A stretch of DNA of 64,000 nucleotides from assembly GCA_965222425.1 (NCBI GenBank), contig CBDCTW010000002.1, forward strand, positions 91,813-155,812, in the 5' to 3' direction. Each line of letters starts with the position of its first letter. The stretch's first letter is position 1. Both the position numbers and the translations under genes were made by a program. The stretch is from CBDCNP01 sp965222425 (GTDB taxonomy: Bacteria > Acidobacteriota > Vicinamibacteria > Marinacidobacterales > DATDRI01). Below are positions 50,456 to 59,912 of the stretch, piece by piece. Below the pieces are notes generated by a model. That model was not told the origin of the DNA. It did no database searches and saw only the letters and a list, made by a program, of their open reading frames with translations.

Positions 50456-51850
50456 CTACCATCTTACCCAGTTAGGGACATCTGTGGGTCCGGCCGGTCC
50501 GATCCGTCCCTCGGCGGAAGCAAGGAGCTCTTTCGGGTCATAAGGCACTCCCGCCTTGACGACGAGACGAACGTTTCGGGTATTGCGGATATCCTCGAGT
50601 GGATTTCCTCGAACCACAACCAGGTCGGCGAGCTTTCCCGTCTCGATCGTGCCAAGTAAGCTTTCGACACCGAGCGCCCGGGCAGCGTTGCGCGTCGCGA
50701 ACTTGAGCACGGCCGCGTTAGGAATTCCTGCCCGCGCCAAAGCATGAATCTCCCGGTGAATGTGGAAGCCGGAAAGATACTGTCCCCGGCTGCGATCGGT
50801 ACCGACCGTGATGAGGTCTCCACCTCCCGCCTCGTAGAAAGCTCGAACCGTCGACCGCTTCACGCGATACAGGTTGGCATAGAGCTCCTTCGGCTGGCTG
50901 TGTGGAGTCACTTCGAAGTCCTTTCGCATGTAGGGCGTCAGGTACTTCTGCTCGTCTACATACGAAGCACAGACTTCTGGGTCCGCGCGGCCGGCGCAGG
51001 CGTAAGTGGCGAGGGTCGCGTCGAAGAAAACCCGGTGCTGCAGGTACAGTCGCACGATCGATGCGATCTCCGGGGCGTCGGCCGCAACGTCAACCAACGA
51101 GGAGTACCAAGGTTTGTCTGGGGACAGAACGTCTCCGCCTAGAAAATGCTCCACCCTATCGATCCCCATGAGGATCGCGTCCCGGGGATTCACGCTGCCA
51201 TCAAAGCCAGAATCCAGATGCCCGGTGACGGTCAGCCCGTGTCGATGGGCTTGATCGATCAAAGCCTCGAGCTGCCGCGGCTTGATGCCTTTCGCCTTGA
51301 AGCCACGGACTCCCTTGGCAACCCATGCGTCGACTTCGCCGCGGATCTCCTCCGGTGTCATCTCCGAGTTCCAGTCGTAGCGCGCGTTTCCAAAGTAAGG
51401 CCCCGAGTTGAAGAGGCGAGGTCCGGGTAACTCGCCCCGATCTATCCGCAAGCGAAGCTCACGCATTCGGTCCGGGTTCATCTCCCCGGCGGGAAAAGTC
51501 GAGGTCACGCCGTTGGCGAGAAAGATGGCCGGATAGGCACGGGTATCATCGACGCGACCACGCCCGAAAAGGTCGAGCGCATAGTGTGCGTGGAGGTCGA
51601 AAAATCCTGGCAGAATGTAGTCGCTCTCACTAAGGGTGATAACTTCATCGTCGCTCGCCGGTATCTCGCGCCCGACACCGATGAGCTTCCCGCCTCGAAT
51701 CCATATGCCACGGTTTGCCTGTAGCGAGTCGCCCGTTCCATCGAAGAGCCACCCTTCCCGAATCACAAGCCCGGTGGGCTGCTGGACAGGGATGAGCTGA
51801 GGAGGCAGGAGCGCCAGAAGAAGTAGGGTCGAAGAAGCGAGCACTTTCAT
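50456..51850 (-). CDS. Secreted amidohydrolase (imidazolonepropionase/dipeptidase-like)
   Basis: 464 residues, signal peptide MKVLASSTLLLLALLPPQL. Metal ligands: HxH in LPGFFDLHAHYAL, Lys in VRGFKAKGIKP, His in VTGHLDSGFDG, His in VEHFLGG, Asp in VGTDRSRGQY; C-terminal GTIETGKLADLVVVRGNP. All expected ligands are visible, in contrast to the two damaged amidohydrolases earlier in the window. Substrate may be an acyl amino acid or dipeptide (inference). Its ATG overlaps the stop of the FAD oxidoreductase gene upstream, so the pair is coupled. Confidence 0.88.
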   Translation of the reverse strand: MKVLASSTLLLLALLPPQLIPVQQPTGLVIREGWLFDGTGDSLQANRGIWIRGGKLIGVGREIPASDDEVITLSESDYILPGFFDLHAHYALDLFGRGRVDDTRAYPAIFLANGVTSTFPAGEMNPDRMRELRLRIDRGELPGPRLFNSGPYFGNARYDWNSEMTPEEIRGEVDAWVAKGVRGFKAKGIKPRQLEALIDQAHRHGLTVTGHLDSGFDGSVNPRDAILMGIDRVEHFLGGDVLSPDKPWYSSLVDVAADAPEIASIVRLYLQHRVFFDATLATYACAGRADPEVCASYVDEQKYLTPYMRKDFEVTPHSQPKELYANLYRVKRSTVRAFYEAGGGDLITVGTDRSRGQYLSGFHIHREIHALARAGIPNAAVLKFATRNAARALGVESLLGTIETGKLADLVVVRGNPLEDIRNTRNVRLVVKAGVPYDPKELLASAEGRIGPAGPTDVPNWVRW

Positions 51851-53040
51851 TTCTCTCGTTTCCCCTCGAAACGGGAGAGCCGGAAGTCCTTCAGTAAATC
51901 CACACGCACGTCGTCCAGGACCTCCATGGCGACGAGCCGGCCCATGATTGGCGCTTGCGTGACTCCGCTGTGCATGACGACGATGTAGACGTCGGGAGCG
52001 CCGTCGCTGAAGCCGACGATCGGACGATCATCCTCGGGAAGTGGGCGCCATCCGAGGGTGACCCGCTCGAGCTCCGCTCCGGCAAGCCGGGGGAGGAACT
52101 GCTCGGCCTCTTCGAGGATCCGCTCGACCTGCTCTCTCGAGGTATCCGTAGTAGGGGTGCCCCCGAAGCTGGTCCCAGTGACGACGCGTCCGTCGAGTTT
52201 CTGCTTCATATGGGCGCCGGGAGCGAGAACGACCCGGCCGATGAGCTCAGCGGTGGGCTTCGTGTGGGCGAGAAGGCCGGGAGAATCTTTCAGCGGCACG
52301 CGGAGTCCCGCCATCGCCGCTACCTTCGGCGTGTCCACCCCCGCCGCCACGACGAGTACGTCGAGCTCGAAGTTACCGATCGAGGTCTTGACGCTGCGCA
52401 GCTCACCCCAACGCAAGTCGAGCTCACGAACCTCACAGGGAGACTCCATGCGGGCACCGAGCTCGAGCGCCTTATTCCAAAGCGCTCGAGTCGCCGCCAC
52501 CGGGTCGATGCTCCCCTCCTGTTCGGAGTGGACCGCCGCCAAGACCGGCCCCGGCTCGACCTCGGGTTCGAGAGACCGAAATTCCTTCTCGTCGACGAGG
52601 TGGACGGGATAGCCCCAGGCTTGATGGTGCGACACCTGCTCCCGAAGCTTTCGGGCCCTCTCGACATCCCCGAACCACTCGAGGCTTCCGCCCCATTTCA
52701 CACGAAGCTCGCCGTGGAGCTCGCGCTCCAAGTGGCGATAGCCAAGGGCGCCGAGCCGATTGAGCTGGTAGTACGAATAGGGTCTTTTCGAGAACCCCGC
52801 ATTGATCCAAGCGAAGGAGTTTCCAGTGGCGCCGCTTGCCAGACCTATCTTTTCGAAGAGCGTAACTTCTGCGCCGCGCTTCGCGAGATGGTAGGCGATG
52901 GAGCTCCCTAGAATCCCTCCTCCGACGATGCCGATGCGATCGCGGCGCCTTGGCGGGACACGGAGCCCCGGAAGCGCGCTCACTGCGACCCCGCCGAAGA
53001 GCTTCAGGACCTGTCGCCGGCCAACGATTGGAACTTTCAT
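51847..53040 (-). CDS. FAD-dependent amino-acid oxidoreductase (DAO family), Tat-type leader
   Basis: 397 residues. VGRRQVLKLFGGVAVSALPG is a twin-arginine-like leader. FAD fold DRIGIVGGGILGSSIAYHLA, then GATGNSFAWINAGFSKRPY; C-terminal GWRPLPEDDRPIVGFSDGAP and MHSGVTQAPIMGRLVA carry the flavin-site pattern. Probably exported folded with FAD. Upstream of and coupled to the amidohydrolase: deacylation of an N-acyl amino acid then oxidation of the product is a plausible joint task (inference). Confidence 0.88.
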   Translation of the reverse strand: MKVPIVGRRQVLKLFGGVAVSALPGLRVPPRRRDRIGIVGGGILGSSIAYHLAKRGAEVTLFEKIGLASGATGNSFAWINAGFSKRPYSYYQLNRLGALGYRHLERELHGELRVKWGGSLEWFGDVERARKLREQVSHHQAWGYPVHLVDEKEFRSLEPEVEPGPVLAAVHSEQEGSIDPVAATRALWNKALELGARMESPCEVRELDLRWGELRSVKTSIGNFELDVLVVAAGVDTPKVAAMAGLRVPLKDSPGLLAHTKPTAELIGRVVLAPGAHMKQKLDGRVVTGTSFGGTPTTDTSREQVERILEEAEQFLPRLAGAELERVTLGWRPLPEDDRPIVGFSDGAPDVYIVVMHSGVTQAPIMGRLVAMEVLDDVRVDLLKDFRLSRFEGKREK

Positions 53041-53228
53041 GAGCCGTGTGTGGCGGACTGTCTCGAAGGTTGTGTAGTTGCCCGTTCAGACGAATTGGAG
53101 CGTATCATGGGCGATTGTGGAGAGGCAAGAACGGCGCAAAACACAATGCCTTGAGTTATCCCTGGTCGTCAAGGCCCAGTGGGAGTGTAGAATGCCGCTA
53201 GGATAGTAGCGGATAATGAGGTTATCGA

Positions 53229-54212
53229 ATGTTCCTTCCGCACGCGTACCCATACCTAAAAAGCTCGACCGCCGTCGGGGTCATCGCCGCGGTTAGCTTC
53301 ACCTCATGTGCCACAGGGGGCCAGGAAAGTTTCCCGTCCCGACCGATCGATGTGATTACCCACGCGTCTCCGGGAGGCGGAACCGATACCACGGCGCGGG
53401 CTATGTTGGTAGGTGCAGAGCTGGCATTCGGCGTCGACATGGCGGTGGTTCCAAAAGTCGGCGGCGGGGGGATAGTGTCCATGAGCTACTTTGCCACGCA
53501 GCCTCGAGACGGCTACAGCATGATGGGCATTACACCGACCCACCTTTTTGCGCTCGCTCGCAGCCAGGGTCCGCTCCGCATCGAAGACTTGGTCGGAGTC
53601 GCACGCGCGGCGGACGACCCAATCGTGGTGATGGTCCGCGCGTCCAGCGACACGAAGACGCTAGCCAATCTCATTGCCCTTGGCCAGCAGCGACCCATCA
53701 AGTGGGGCGCGACGCAAATCGGCGGCGTTGACCACGTGGCGGGGGCGACTCTCGCTCGGGTGGCCCATACCCAGTTGAGCGTCGTACCCTTCGGCGGCGG
53801 CGGCGAGGTGGTCACCAACCTCATGGGCGGAAGCATCGATGCCGCGGGGCTCAATCTGACCGAGGGGCTCGATCGAATCCGACGCGGTGATTTCCGAGCC
53901 CTGGCCGTCATGGCCGAACAGCGAATGGATGCGATCCAGGACGTCCCAACCACCGTGGAGCTCGGATACGATGTCACGTTCTCGACGGTTCGTGGATACG
54001 TCGTCCTCAAAGGCACACCCGAGGATCGCATTCGCATCCTGGAACAGGGCCTGCTCGAGGGGATGCGGCACCCCCGTTATCAGAACTACCTCAAAGGCTC
54101 GGGGCTCGACATCCGATCCGTTGCGGGCAGCGAGATCTGGAATGCGCAAATCTTGCGCCTGTATCGTGACGCCCGCCAAGCGATGATCGACCTGGGCATC
54201 ATTAAAAAGTAG
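53229..54212 (+). CDS. tctC: Tripartite tricarboxylate transporter, substrate-binding lipoprotein (TctC/Bug family), system 1
   Basis: 327 residues, lipobox FTSC (Cys about residue 24). Family pattern: PSRPIDVITHASPGGGTDTTAR, VVPKVGGGGIVSM, and the late TTVELGYDVTFSTVRGY segment. Periplasmic receptor that hands a carboxylate to TctAB. First gene of a ten-gene rightward cluster; tctB begins 16 bases after it. Upstream 189 bp contain no gene; no clear promoter was identified. Confidence 0.9.
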   Translation: MFLPHAYPYLKSSTAVGVIAAVSFTSCATGGQESFPSRPIDVITHASPGGGTDTTARAMLVGAELAFGVDMAVVPKVGGGGIVSMSYFATQPRDGYSMMGITPTHLFALARSQGPLRIEDLVGVARAADDPIVVMVRASSDTKTLANLIALGQQRPIKWGATQIGGVDHVAGATLARVAHTQLSVVPFGGGGEVVTNLMGGSIDAAGLNLTEGLDRIRRGDFRALAVMAEQRMDAIQDVPTTVELGYDVTFSTVRGYVVLKGTPEDRIRILEQGLLEGMRHPRYQNYLKGSGLDIRSVAGSEIWNAQILRLYRDARQAMIDLGIIKK

Positions 54213-54228
54213 GGCTCGGTCAGGCATC

Positions 54229-54717
54229 GTGGCACCCACAACTCGAAGGTGGAACGTCCTGGTGGCCTACCCGGACGCGCTCGTCGGCGTCGGATTGGTG
54301 GCCATCTGCGGCGTCGTGTTCTGGATAACGAGGGGTTTTCCCGAAGTGCCCGCGATGCTTTCTCAGAACGTGCCTCCCACGTTCTTTCCACGGCTGGTCC
54401 TGGGGTGCATCACTCTCTTGAGCATGGGCCTCATTGCCAAGGGGCTAACCAAGACCCATCGCGCCAAAGAAAGAATAGGACCAACCGTTTTTCTGACCGC
54501 CGGCATCATCACGCTTTCGGTGCTCCTGCTGCGACCGCTCGGCATGCTGCTCACCGTTGCGCTTTTGGCGATCCTCATGCCGTTGTCTTGGGGCGAGAGG
54601 CGGTTCCACCGGATCGCCATCCTGGCGGTCGTACTGCCCTTGGCCATTCATGCGATCTTCACGCTGGCGCTGGGCATACGCTTTCCCCTCGGCGTGCTGG
54701 CAGCGTTGTTCTCCTGA
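54229..54717 (+). CDS. tctB: Tripartite tricarboxylate transporter, small membrane subunit (TctB), system 1
   Basis: 162 residues, GTG start 54229. Four hydrophobic helices (YPDALVGVGLVAICGVVFWI, FFPRLVLGCITLLSMGLIAK, VFLTAGIITLSVLLLRPLGM, and the C-terminal pair around AILAVVLPLAIHAIFT). PPTFFPRLVLG is the typical TctB segment. Forms the membrane complex with TctA, six bases downstream. Confidence 0.85.
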   Translation: MAPTTRRWNVLVAYPDALVGVGLVAICGVVFWITRGFPEVPAMLSQNVPPTFFPRLVLGCITLLSMGLIAKGLTKTHRAKERIGPTVFLTAGIITLSVLLLRPLGMLLTVALLAILMPLSWGERRFHRIAILAVVLPLAIHAIFTLALGIRFPLGVLAALFS

Positions 54718-54723
54718 GAAACG

Positions 54724-56229
54724 ATGGAGGCGTCCGGGCTAGAAATCGCTTTACGGATGGTGGCAGATCCTTTTGTCATCTTTCTGATCGTCGCCGGAAC
54801 CATCGGTGGCGTCCTGGTGGGTGCGCTGCCCGGATTGTCCTCGTCGATGGCGGTGGCACTCCTTCTCCCGTTCTCCCTGTACTTGGACCCCGTCCCCGCC
54901 ATCGCATTGCTCTCGGCACTGTACTGCGCCGGAACGTTCGGGGGCTCGATCACGGCCATCTTGATCAACGCGCCCGGAGCGCCTCCCGCTGCCGCCACTG
55001 CGTTCGACGGGTATCCGATGGCGGTCAAGGGTGAGGCCGGACGAGCGCTGGGTATGGCCGCGGTTTCATCCGTGGTCGGCGGTATCTTCAGCATTTTGGT
55101 CCTTCTGGTCGCTGCCCCCCCATTGGCGCGCATCGCCTATAGCTTTGGACCGCCTGAATACTTGGCGCTGGCCATCTTTGGGCTCTCCATGCTCGCTTCC
55201 CTGAGCGGAGAGGTTCCGCTCAAGAACCTCATCGGCGGCTGCCTGGGATTGATGATCGCCACGGTGGGCGTGGATCTCACAACCGGTGTGGAGCGCTTCA
55301 CCTTCGGCTTCCCCGAGCTCTACGAGGGCATCGACTTCATCCCCGTCCTCATCGGCCTCTTCGCCGTGACCGAGTTGTTGGAACAAGCGCAAAAGCTGGG
55401 ACTCGAGGTCAAAAGCGTCGGTCTCTCCGCCCTCAAGCTTCCCTCTCGCGAAGACTTCCGGAAAGTGCGGGGTACCATGCTGCGCTCGTGCGTGATCGGC
55501 ACGTTCGTCGGCATCCTGCCGGTGGAAGGCAGCACCATGGCGGCCATGATTGGATACAGCGAAGCCAAACGCTGGTCCAAGTCGCCGGAAGAGTTCGGTC
55601 ATGGAGCCATCGAAGGTATCGCCGGCCCCGAGACCGCGAACAACGCCGCCACCGGCGGTTCCATGGTGCCCACACTCGCCCTCGGCATCCCCGGTAGTGC
55701 AACCGCCGCGGTGATCCTGGCGGGACTGCAGGTCCACGGGCTGCACCCCGGGCCTCATCTCTTTCAAGAACAGCCCGCGTTGCTGTATTCCATTTTCTTC
55801 GCGATGTTCCTAGCCAACCTCCTTTTTCTCTTCGTCGGGCTGGCTGGGGCCAAGATCTTCTCCCGCATCAGCCTCGTTCCCAAGACTCTGTTATGGCCCA
55901 CGGTGTTCGTGCTCTGCTTCGTAGGCTCCTATGGTCTCAAACAATCGATGGTCGATGTCTGGGTCATGTTGGCAGCGGGCTTAGCGGGATTCGGCCTCAA
56001 ACGGCACGGTTTTGGTCCCGCACCCATCATCATGGGATTGGTGCTCGGTGGGCTAGTCGAGACATCGCTCGCTCAATCCATGATCATCTTCGATCAGAAG
56101 TGGACCGGGTTTCTGGGCCGACCCGTTGCGCTCACGTTCTTCGCGTTCGCCGCGGCCAGCGTCTTATACTTTCCCCTGCGCGTTTTTCTCGAGGCGTCGC
56201 TCAAACGATTCCGTTCTACAGACCGATGA
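54724..56229 (+). CDS. tctA: Tripartite tricarboxylate transporter, large membrane subunit (TctA), system 1
   Basis: 501 residues, standard length, about 12 helices. Conserved: GVLVGALPGLSSSMAVALLL (first glycine-rich motif), GTFGGSITAILINAPGAPPA, and FGHGAIEGIAGPETANNAA with LALGIPGSATAAVILAGL (second motif). Intact, and it serves as internal reference for the broken second TctA at 62501-63972. Confidence 0.95.
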   Translation: MEASGLEIALRMVADPFVIFLIVAGTIGGVLVGALPGLSSSMAVALLLPFSLYLDPVPAIALLSALYCAGTFGGSITAILINAPGAPPAAATAFDGYPMAVKGEAGRALGMAAVSSVVGGIFSILVLLVAAPPLARIAYSFGPPEYLALAIFGLSMLASLSGEVPLKNLIGGCLGLMIATVGVDLTTGVERFTFGFPELYEGIDFIPVLIGLFAVTELLEQAQKLGLEVKSVGLSALKLPSREDFRKVRGTMLRSCVIGTFVGILPVEGSTMAAMIGYSEAKRWSKSPEEFGHGAIEGIAGPETANNAATGGSMVPTLALGIPGSATAAVILAGLQVHGLHPGPHLFQEQPALLYSIFFAMFLANLLFLFVGLAGAKIFSRISLVPKTLLWPTVFVLCFVGSYGLKQSMVDVWVMLAAGLAGFGLKRHGFGPAPIIMGLVLGGLVETSLAQSMIIFDQKWTGFLGRPVALTFFAFAAASVLYFPLRVFLEASLKRFRSTDR

Positions 56230-56241
56230 GGAAAATCATCT

Positions 56242-57684
56242 ATGACCGCCGACCCCAAGTTTGAGCACTTTACCCCCGACATCGATTCGCGTCGTGGCGA
56301 AGGCCTGACGCGCGAAGTGGGTTCTTTCATCGTCCAGACCGGCTATAACGCCCTGCCAGTCGAACTGGTCGACCTCGGCAAGAAATCCATCTTGGACGGT
56401 TTGGGGCTCGCGTTATCGGGTTCGGTCGCGGAAAGTGGGCGTATCGTTCAGGAGTACCTGCGATCGCAGAAACTCGGTGGGCAGGCAACCGTCATCGGTA
56501 CGAATTTCCAGGCCCGAGAACGGTTTGCGGCATTCGCGAACGGTGTGGCCATGCATGCCGACGACTACGATGATACGCAGCTCGCGGTGGGGTCGGACCG
56601 GGTGTACGGCTTGCTGACCCATCCCACCGCACCTTGTCTGCCGGCCGCGCTGGCGGTCGCGGAGTGTCAAGATCTTTCTGGTCGCGAACTCATGCTTGCC
56701 TATCACATAGGAGTCGAGGTCGAGACCAAGATCTCGGAAGCCATGTCGCCGCGTCACTACCAGCACGGATTCCACTCCACGGCCACCTGCGGAACGCTCG
56801 CTTCGGCTTCAGCAACCGCGAAGCTTTATCAGCTCGACTTGGAGAGAACGTTGCGAGCCCTCGCCATCGCGGCAAGCCAGTCGGCTGGACTACGCGAGAA
56901 CTTCGGCACCATGACCAAGCCGTTCCACGCCGGCCGAGCCGCCGAATCGGGTCTGGTGGCCGCCGAGTTCGCCCGCAGCGGCTGGACCGCCACCGACCGA
57001 ATCCTCGAATCGCCGCGCGGCTTCTTCCAGGCACACGGAGGTGGTTACCAGTTAGAGGCCATTCAGGGTAAACTGGGAGACCCTTGGACCTTCGTCGATC
57101 CCGGCGTGTCCATTAAGCCGCACCCCTCCGGATCCCTAACGCATCCGGGCATGACGAAGATGCTCGAGCTGATACGCAAGCACGACATCAAATCGGAACA
57201 GGTCAGCCGCATCGAGGTGGGCACGAACCACAACATGCCCAACGCTCTCATCCACCACCGCCCCACCAACGAGCTTCAGGCGAAGTTCTCGATGGAGTTT
57301 TGCATGGCCATCCTGCTCTTGGAGCGACGGGGCGGCCTGCCGGAGTTCACGGACGAAGTCGTCAACCGTGCCGATGTGCAGGAAATGATCGGCAAAGTGC
57401 ATTTCGGCGTCCATCCCGAAGCGGAAGAGGCTGGCTATGACAAGATGACCACCATCATCGACATCCACCTGAAGGACGGCGGTACGATCTCGGGTCGTTC
57501 GGATTTCGGAAAAGGCAGCCCGTCCGACCCCATGAGCTATGACGAAGCGGCGGACAAGTTCCGTGAGTGCGCCTCGTTCGCGAGCTGGGACGGCTCTCAC
57601 GCCGATCGGATTATCGAGAGGGTTCGCAAACTGGAGGCGCTCGCTTCAGTGCGCGAGCTCACCTCTCTTCTGACGTCGCATTAG
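56242..57684 (+). CDS. MmgE/PrpD family protein
   Basis: 480 residues. Family segments: ILDGLGLALSGSVAESGRIV, FANGVAMHADDYDDTQ, HPTAPCLPAALAVAE, GFHSTATCGTLASASATAKL, ASQSAGLRENFGTMTKPFHA, GRAAESGLVAAEFARSG. MmgE/PrpD includes 2-methylcitrate dehydratase and cis-aconitate decarboxylase; the fold acts on tricarboxylic acids, which agrees with transporter neighbours. Exact reaction is undetermined. Starts 12 bases after tctA. Confidence 0.9.
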   Translation: MTADPKFEHFTPDIDSRRGEGLTREVGSFIVQTGYNALPVELVDLGKKSILDGLGLALSGSVAESGRIVQEYLRSQKLGGQATVIGTNFQARERFAAFANGVAMHADDYDDTQLAVGSDRVYGLLTHPTAPCLPAALAVAECQDLSGRELMLAYHIGVEVETKISEAMSPRHYQHGFHSTATCGTLASASATAKLYQLDLERTLRALAIAASQSAGLRENFGTMTKPFHAGRAAESGLVAAEFARSGWTATDRILESPRGFFQAHGGGYQLEAIQGKLGDPWTFVDPGVSIKPHPSGSLTHPGMTKMLELIRKHDIKSEQVSRIEVGTNHNMPNALIHHRPTNELQAKFSMEFCMAILLLERRGGLPEFTDEVVNRADVQEMIGKVHFGVHPEAEEAGYDKMTTIIDIHLKDGGTISGRSDFGKGSPSDPMSYDEAADKFRECASFASWDGSHADRIIERVRKLEALASVRELTSLLTSH

Positions 57685-57707
57685 CCGTAGCCGAGCAAGG
57701 GGATTTT

Positions 57708-58454
57708 ATGGAATGGAATGTTGACCTTCATGCGGAGACGGCGCTGGTTACCGGCGGGACCCGCAACATCGGCCTGGCGATTGCCGAGGCGTTGCGCGCC
57801 GCCGGGGCCCGCGTTTGCGTCATCGGTGCTTCCGATCAGAACGCGCTCGATGAAGCCGTCCACCGCCTGGCCGCAAATGGAAGCGAGGCGATGGGAATGC
57901 TGGCCCAGGTGGCCGACGAGGCAGCCGTCATCGATGCTTTCGATCGTGTCGAGTCCGAGCTGGGCAAAGTTTCCATACTGATCAACGGTGCCGCTCGCCG
58001 CATCCACCAATCATTCACCAGCATTACACGCCAGCAATGGTCACAAGTGGTCGACGTTATTCTCACCGGTGCCTTTCTCACCTCCCGAGAGATGTTCCGG
58101 CGGCTTCCCGCTGATCGGCGCGGCGCCATCGTCAACATCGGAGGTCTGAGCGCTCATCGCCCCGCCAGGGAGAGAGCTCACGTCATCGCTGCCAAGTCGG
58201 GTCTGGTTGGGCTCACCCGTGCACTTGCCGAAGAGGGGCTCGGTCGCATTCGAGCGAACTGTCTCGTTCCGGGCGTGATCGAGACGACGCGCGCACCCGG
58301 CCAGACGGAACCTCACTTTGCCGGCGACGAGAAGGACCGCCCGCGGGGCACTCTTCAGGATGTGGCGCGGGCCGCGCTCCCTCTAGCGGATCCGCGGGAC
58401 ACCTACGTTACCGGCCAAACCTTGCACGTGAACGGTGGCCGGTTCATGACTTGA
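57708..58454 (+). CDS. Short-chain dehydrogenase (SDR) lacking the catalytic tyrosine
   Basis: 248 residues from ATG 57708 with AAGGGG ribosome site; the longer frame from 57567 overlaps the preceding gene. NAD(P)-binding TALVTGGTRNIGLAIAEALR and ILINGAARRI are normal, and the C-terminus DPRDTYVTGQTLHVNGGRFM is classical. The catalytic YxxxK reads VIAAK (within RAHVIAAKSGLVGL): Lys kept, Tyr replaced by Val with a His just before. A subset of SDRs shares HVxxAK, so this may be a natural subfamily with altered chemistry. Confidence 0.88.
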   Translation: MEWNVDLHAETALVTGGTRNIGLAIAEALRAAGARVCVIGASDQNALDEAVHRLAANGSEAMGMLAQVADEAAVIDAFDRVESELGKVSILINGAARRIHQSFTSITRQQWSQVVDVILTGAFLTSREMFRRLPADRRGAIVNIGGLSAHRPARERAHVIAAKSGLVGLTRALAEEGLGRIRANCLVPGVIETTRAPGQTEPHFAGDEKDRPRGTLQDVARAALPLADPRDTYVTGQTLHVNGGRFMT

Positions 58455-58520
58455 GCCGGGGGGACAGCCTTCAGATTGAGTTGTTTTGGTGGCGAGGAGA
58501 TAAACGAGGAGCGTTGGGTG

Positions 58521-59912
58521 ATGGAGACCGGCGGGAGCTATGACGTACTAGTCGTAGGTGGGGGCAACGCGGCCCTTTGCGCCGCCCTCAGCGCACGCCT
58601 CGCCGGCGCCAGCGTTCTCGTTCTCGAAGCCGCCCCTCGTCATTCTCGCGGCGGTAACAGCAGGCACACCCGTAACCTGCGATGCATGCATGACGCTCCC
58701 ACCGACGTGCTGACCGACTCCTACTCAGAATCGGACTATTGGAAGGATCTGCTCGACGTAACGGATGGGCATACCAATGAACAGCTCGCCCGCATGACCG
58801 TTCGGGAGTCGGCAAGCTGCCAGGAGTGGATGATGCGGCACGGCGTTCGGTTTCAGCCATCGCTCGGTGGGACGCTGCACCTGTCTCGCACGAACGCGTT
58901 CTTTCTGGGGGGTGGAAAGGCCCTTCTGAACGCGTACTACCGGACGGCAGAGAAGATGGGTGTCGACATTGAATACAGTGCGGAGGTTCGTGAGCTCAAC
59001 ATCGACGACGCCCGTTTCACGTCGGCGGTCATCATCGACAATGGGGTTCGTCGCGAGATTCCCGCCAAGACCTTGGTTGCCGCCTCGGGCGGGATCCAAG
59101 CCAATCTGGATTGGCTGAAAGAGACTTGGGGCGTAGCCGCCGACAACTTCATCATTCGCGGCACGCCCTATGCCACGGGAACGGTTCTACGCATCCTTAT
59201 CGATCAGGGAGCCAAGACGGTCAGCGATGCGACCGAGTGCCACGCGATAGCGGTCGACGCGCGGTCGCCACGATTCGATGGAGGCATCGTGACCCGAGTC
59301 GACTCTGTTTCCTTCGGAATCGTCGTCAACCGGGACGCTCAGCGTTTTTACGACGAGGGCGAGGATTTCTGGCCGAAGCGCTACGCCATCTGGGGGAGGC
59401 TCATCGCGCAACAACCGGAACAGATCGCTTACTCCATCATCGATGCGAAATCGGCCGGCATGTTCGTGCCGCCCGTTTTCCCTCCTTGGAAGGCAGATTC
59501 GATCCGTGACCTGGCCGCCCGGTTGCCGGTCGATCCCGCGGCGCTCGAACGCTCTGTCGCCGCCTTCAACGCTTCCGTACGGCCAGGGACTTTCAACCAC
59601 GCGGTCCTCGACGACTGCAGAACGGATGGACTGACGCCATCGAAGTCTCACTGGGCGCGGCCGTTGGACATGCCGCCGTTTTTCGCTTACCCCTTGCGGC
59701 CCGGAATCACGTTTACTTACTTCGGCGTCGCGGTGAACGAGAAGGCCCAAGTCATCTTCCACGATGAGCCGGCGGAGAACATTTTCGCAGCGGGCGAGAT
59801 CATGGCGGGCAACATTTTGGGCAAAGGCTACCTGGCGGGATTGGGAATGACAATTGGAACGGTCTTTGGCCGGACCGCCGGTCGGGAGGCGGCGGAGCAT
59901 GTCGTCGGCTGA
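58521..59912 (+). CDS. tcuA: FAD-dependent tricarballylate dehydrogenase-like protein (TcuA)
   Basis: 463 residues from ATG 58521 (GTG 58518 is also possible); GAGGAG at 58506-58511 supports this site over the upstream frame. FAD fold YDVLVVGGGNAALCAALSAR, substrate-pocket HSRGGNSRHTRNLR, C-terminal AAGEIMAGNILGKGYLAGLG; fumarate-reductase/succinate-dehydrogenase flavoprotein fold. In Salmonella TcuA oxidises tricarballylate to cis-aconitate with electrons passing to TcuB, encoded next. With the PrpD-like protein and TctABC transporters it suggests import and oxidation of a tri- or dicarboxylate. Confidence 0.9.
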   Translation: METGGSYDVLVVGGGNAALCAALSARLAGASVLVLEAAPRHSRGGNSRHTRNLRCMHDAPTDVLTDSYSESDYWKDLLDVTDGHTNEQLARMTVRESASCQEWMMRHGVRFQPSLGGTLHLSRTNAFFLGGGKALLNAYYRTAEKMGVDIEYSAEVRELNIDDARFTSAVIIDNGVRREIPAKTLVAASGGIQANLDWLKETWGVAADNFIIRGTPYATGTVLRILIDQGAKTVSDATECHAIAVDARSPRFDGGIVTRVDSVSFGIVVNRDAQRFYDEGEDFWPKRYAIWGRLIAQQPEQIAYSIIDAKSAGMFVPPVFPPWKADSIRDLAARLPVDPAALERSVAAFNASVRPGTFNHAVLDDCRTDGLTPSKSHWARPLDMPPFFAYPLRPGITFTYFGVAVNEKAQVIFHDEPAENIFAAGEIMAGNILGKGYLAGLGMTIGTVFGRTAGREAAEHVVG

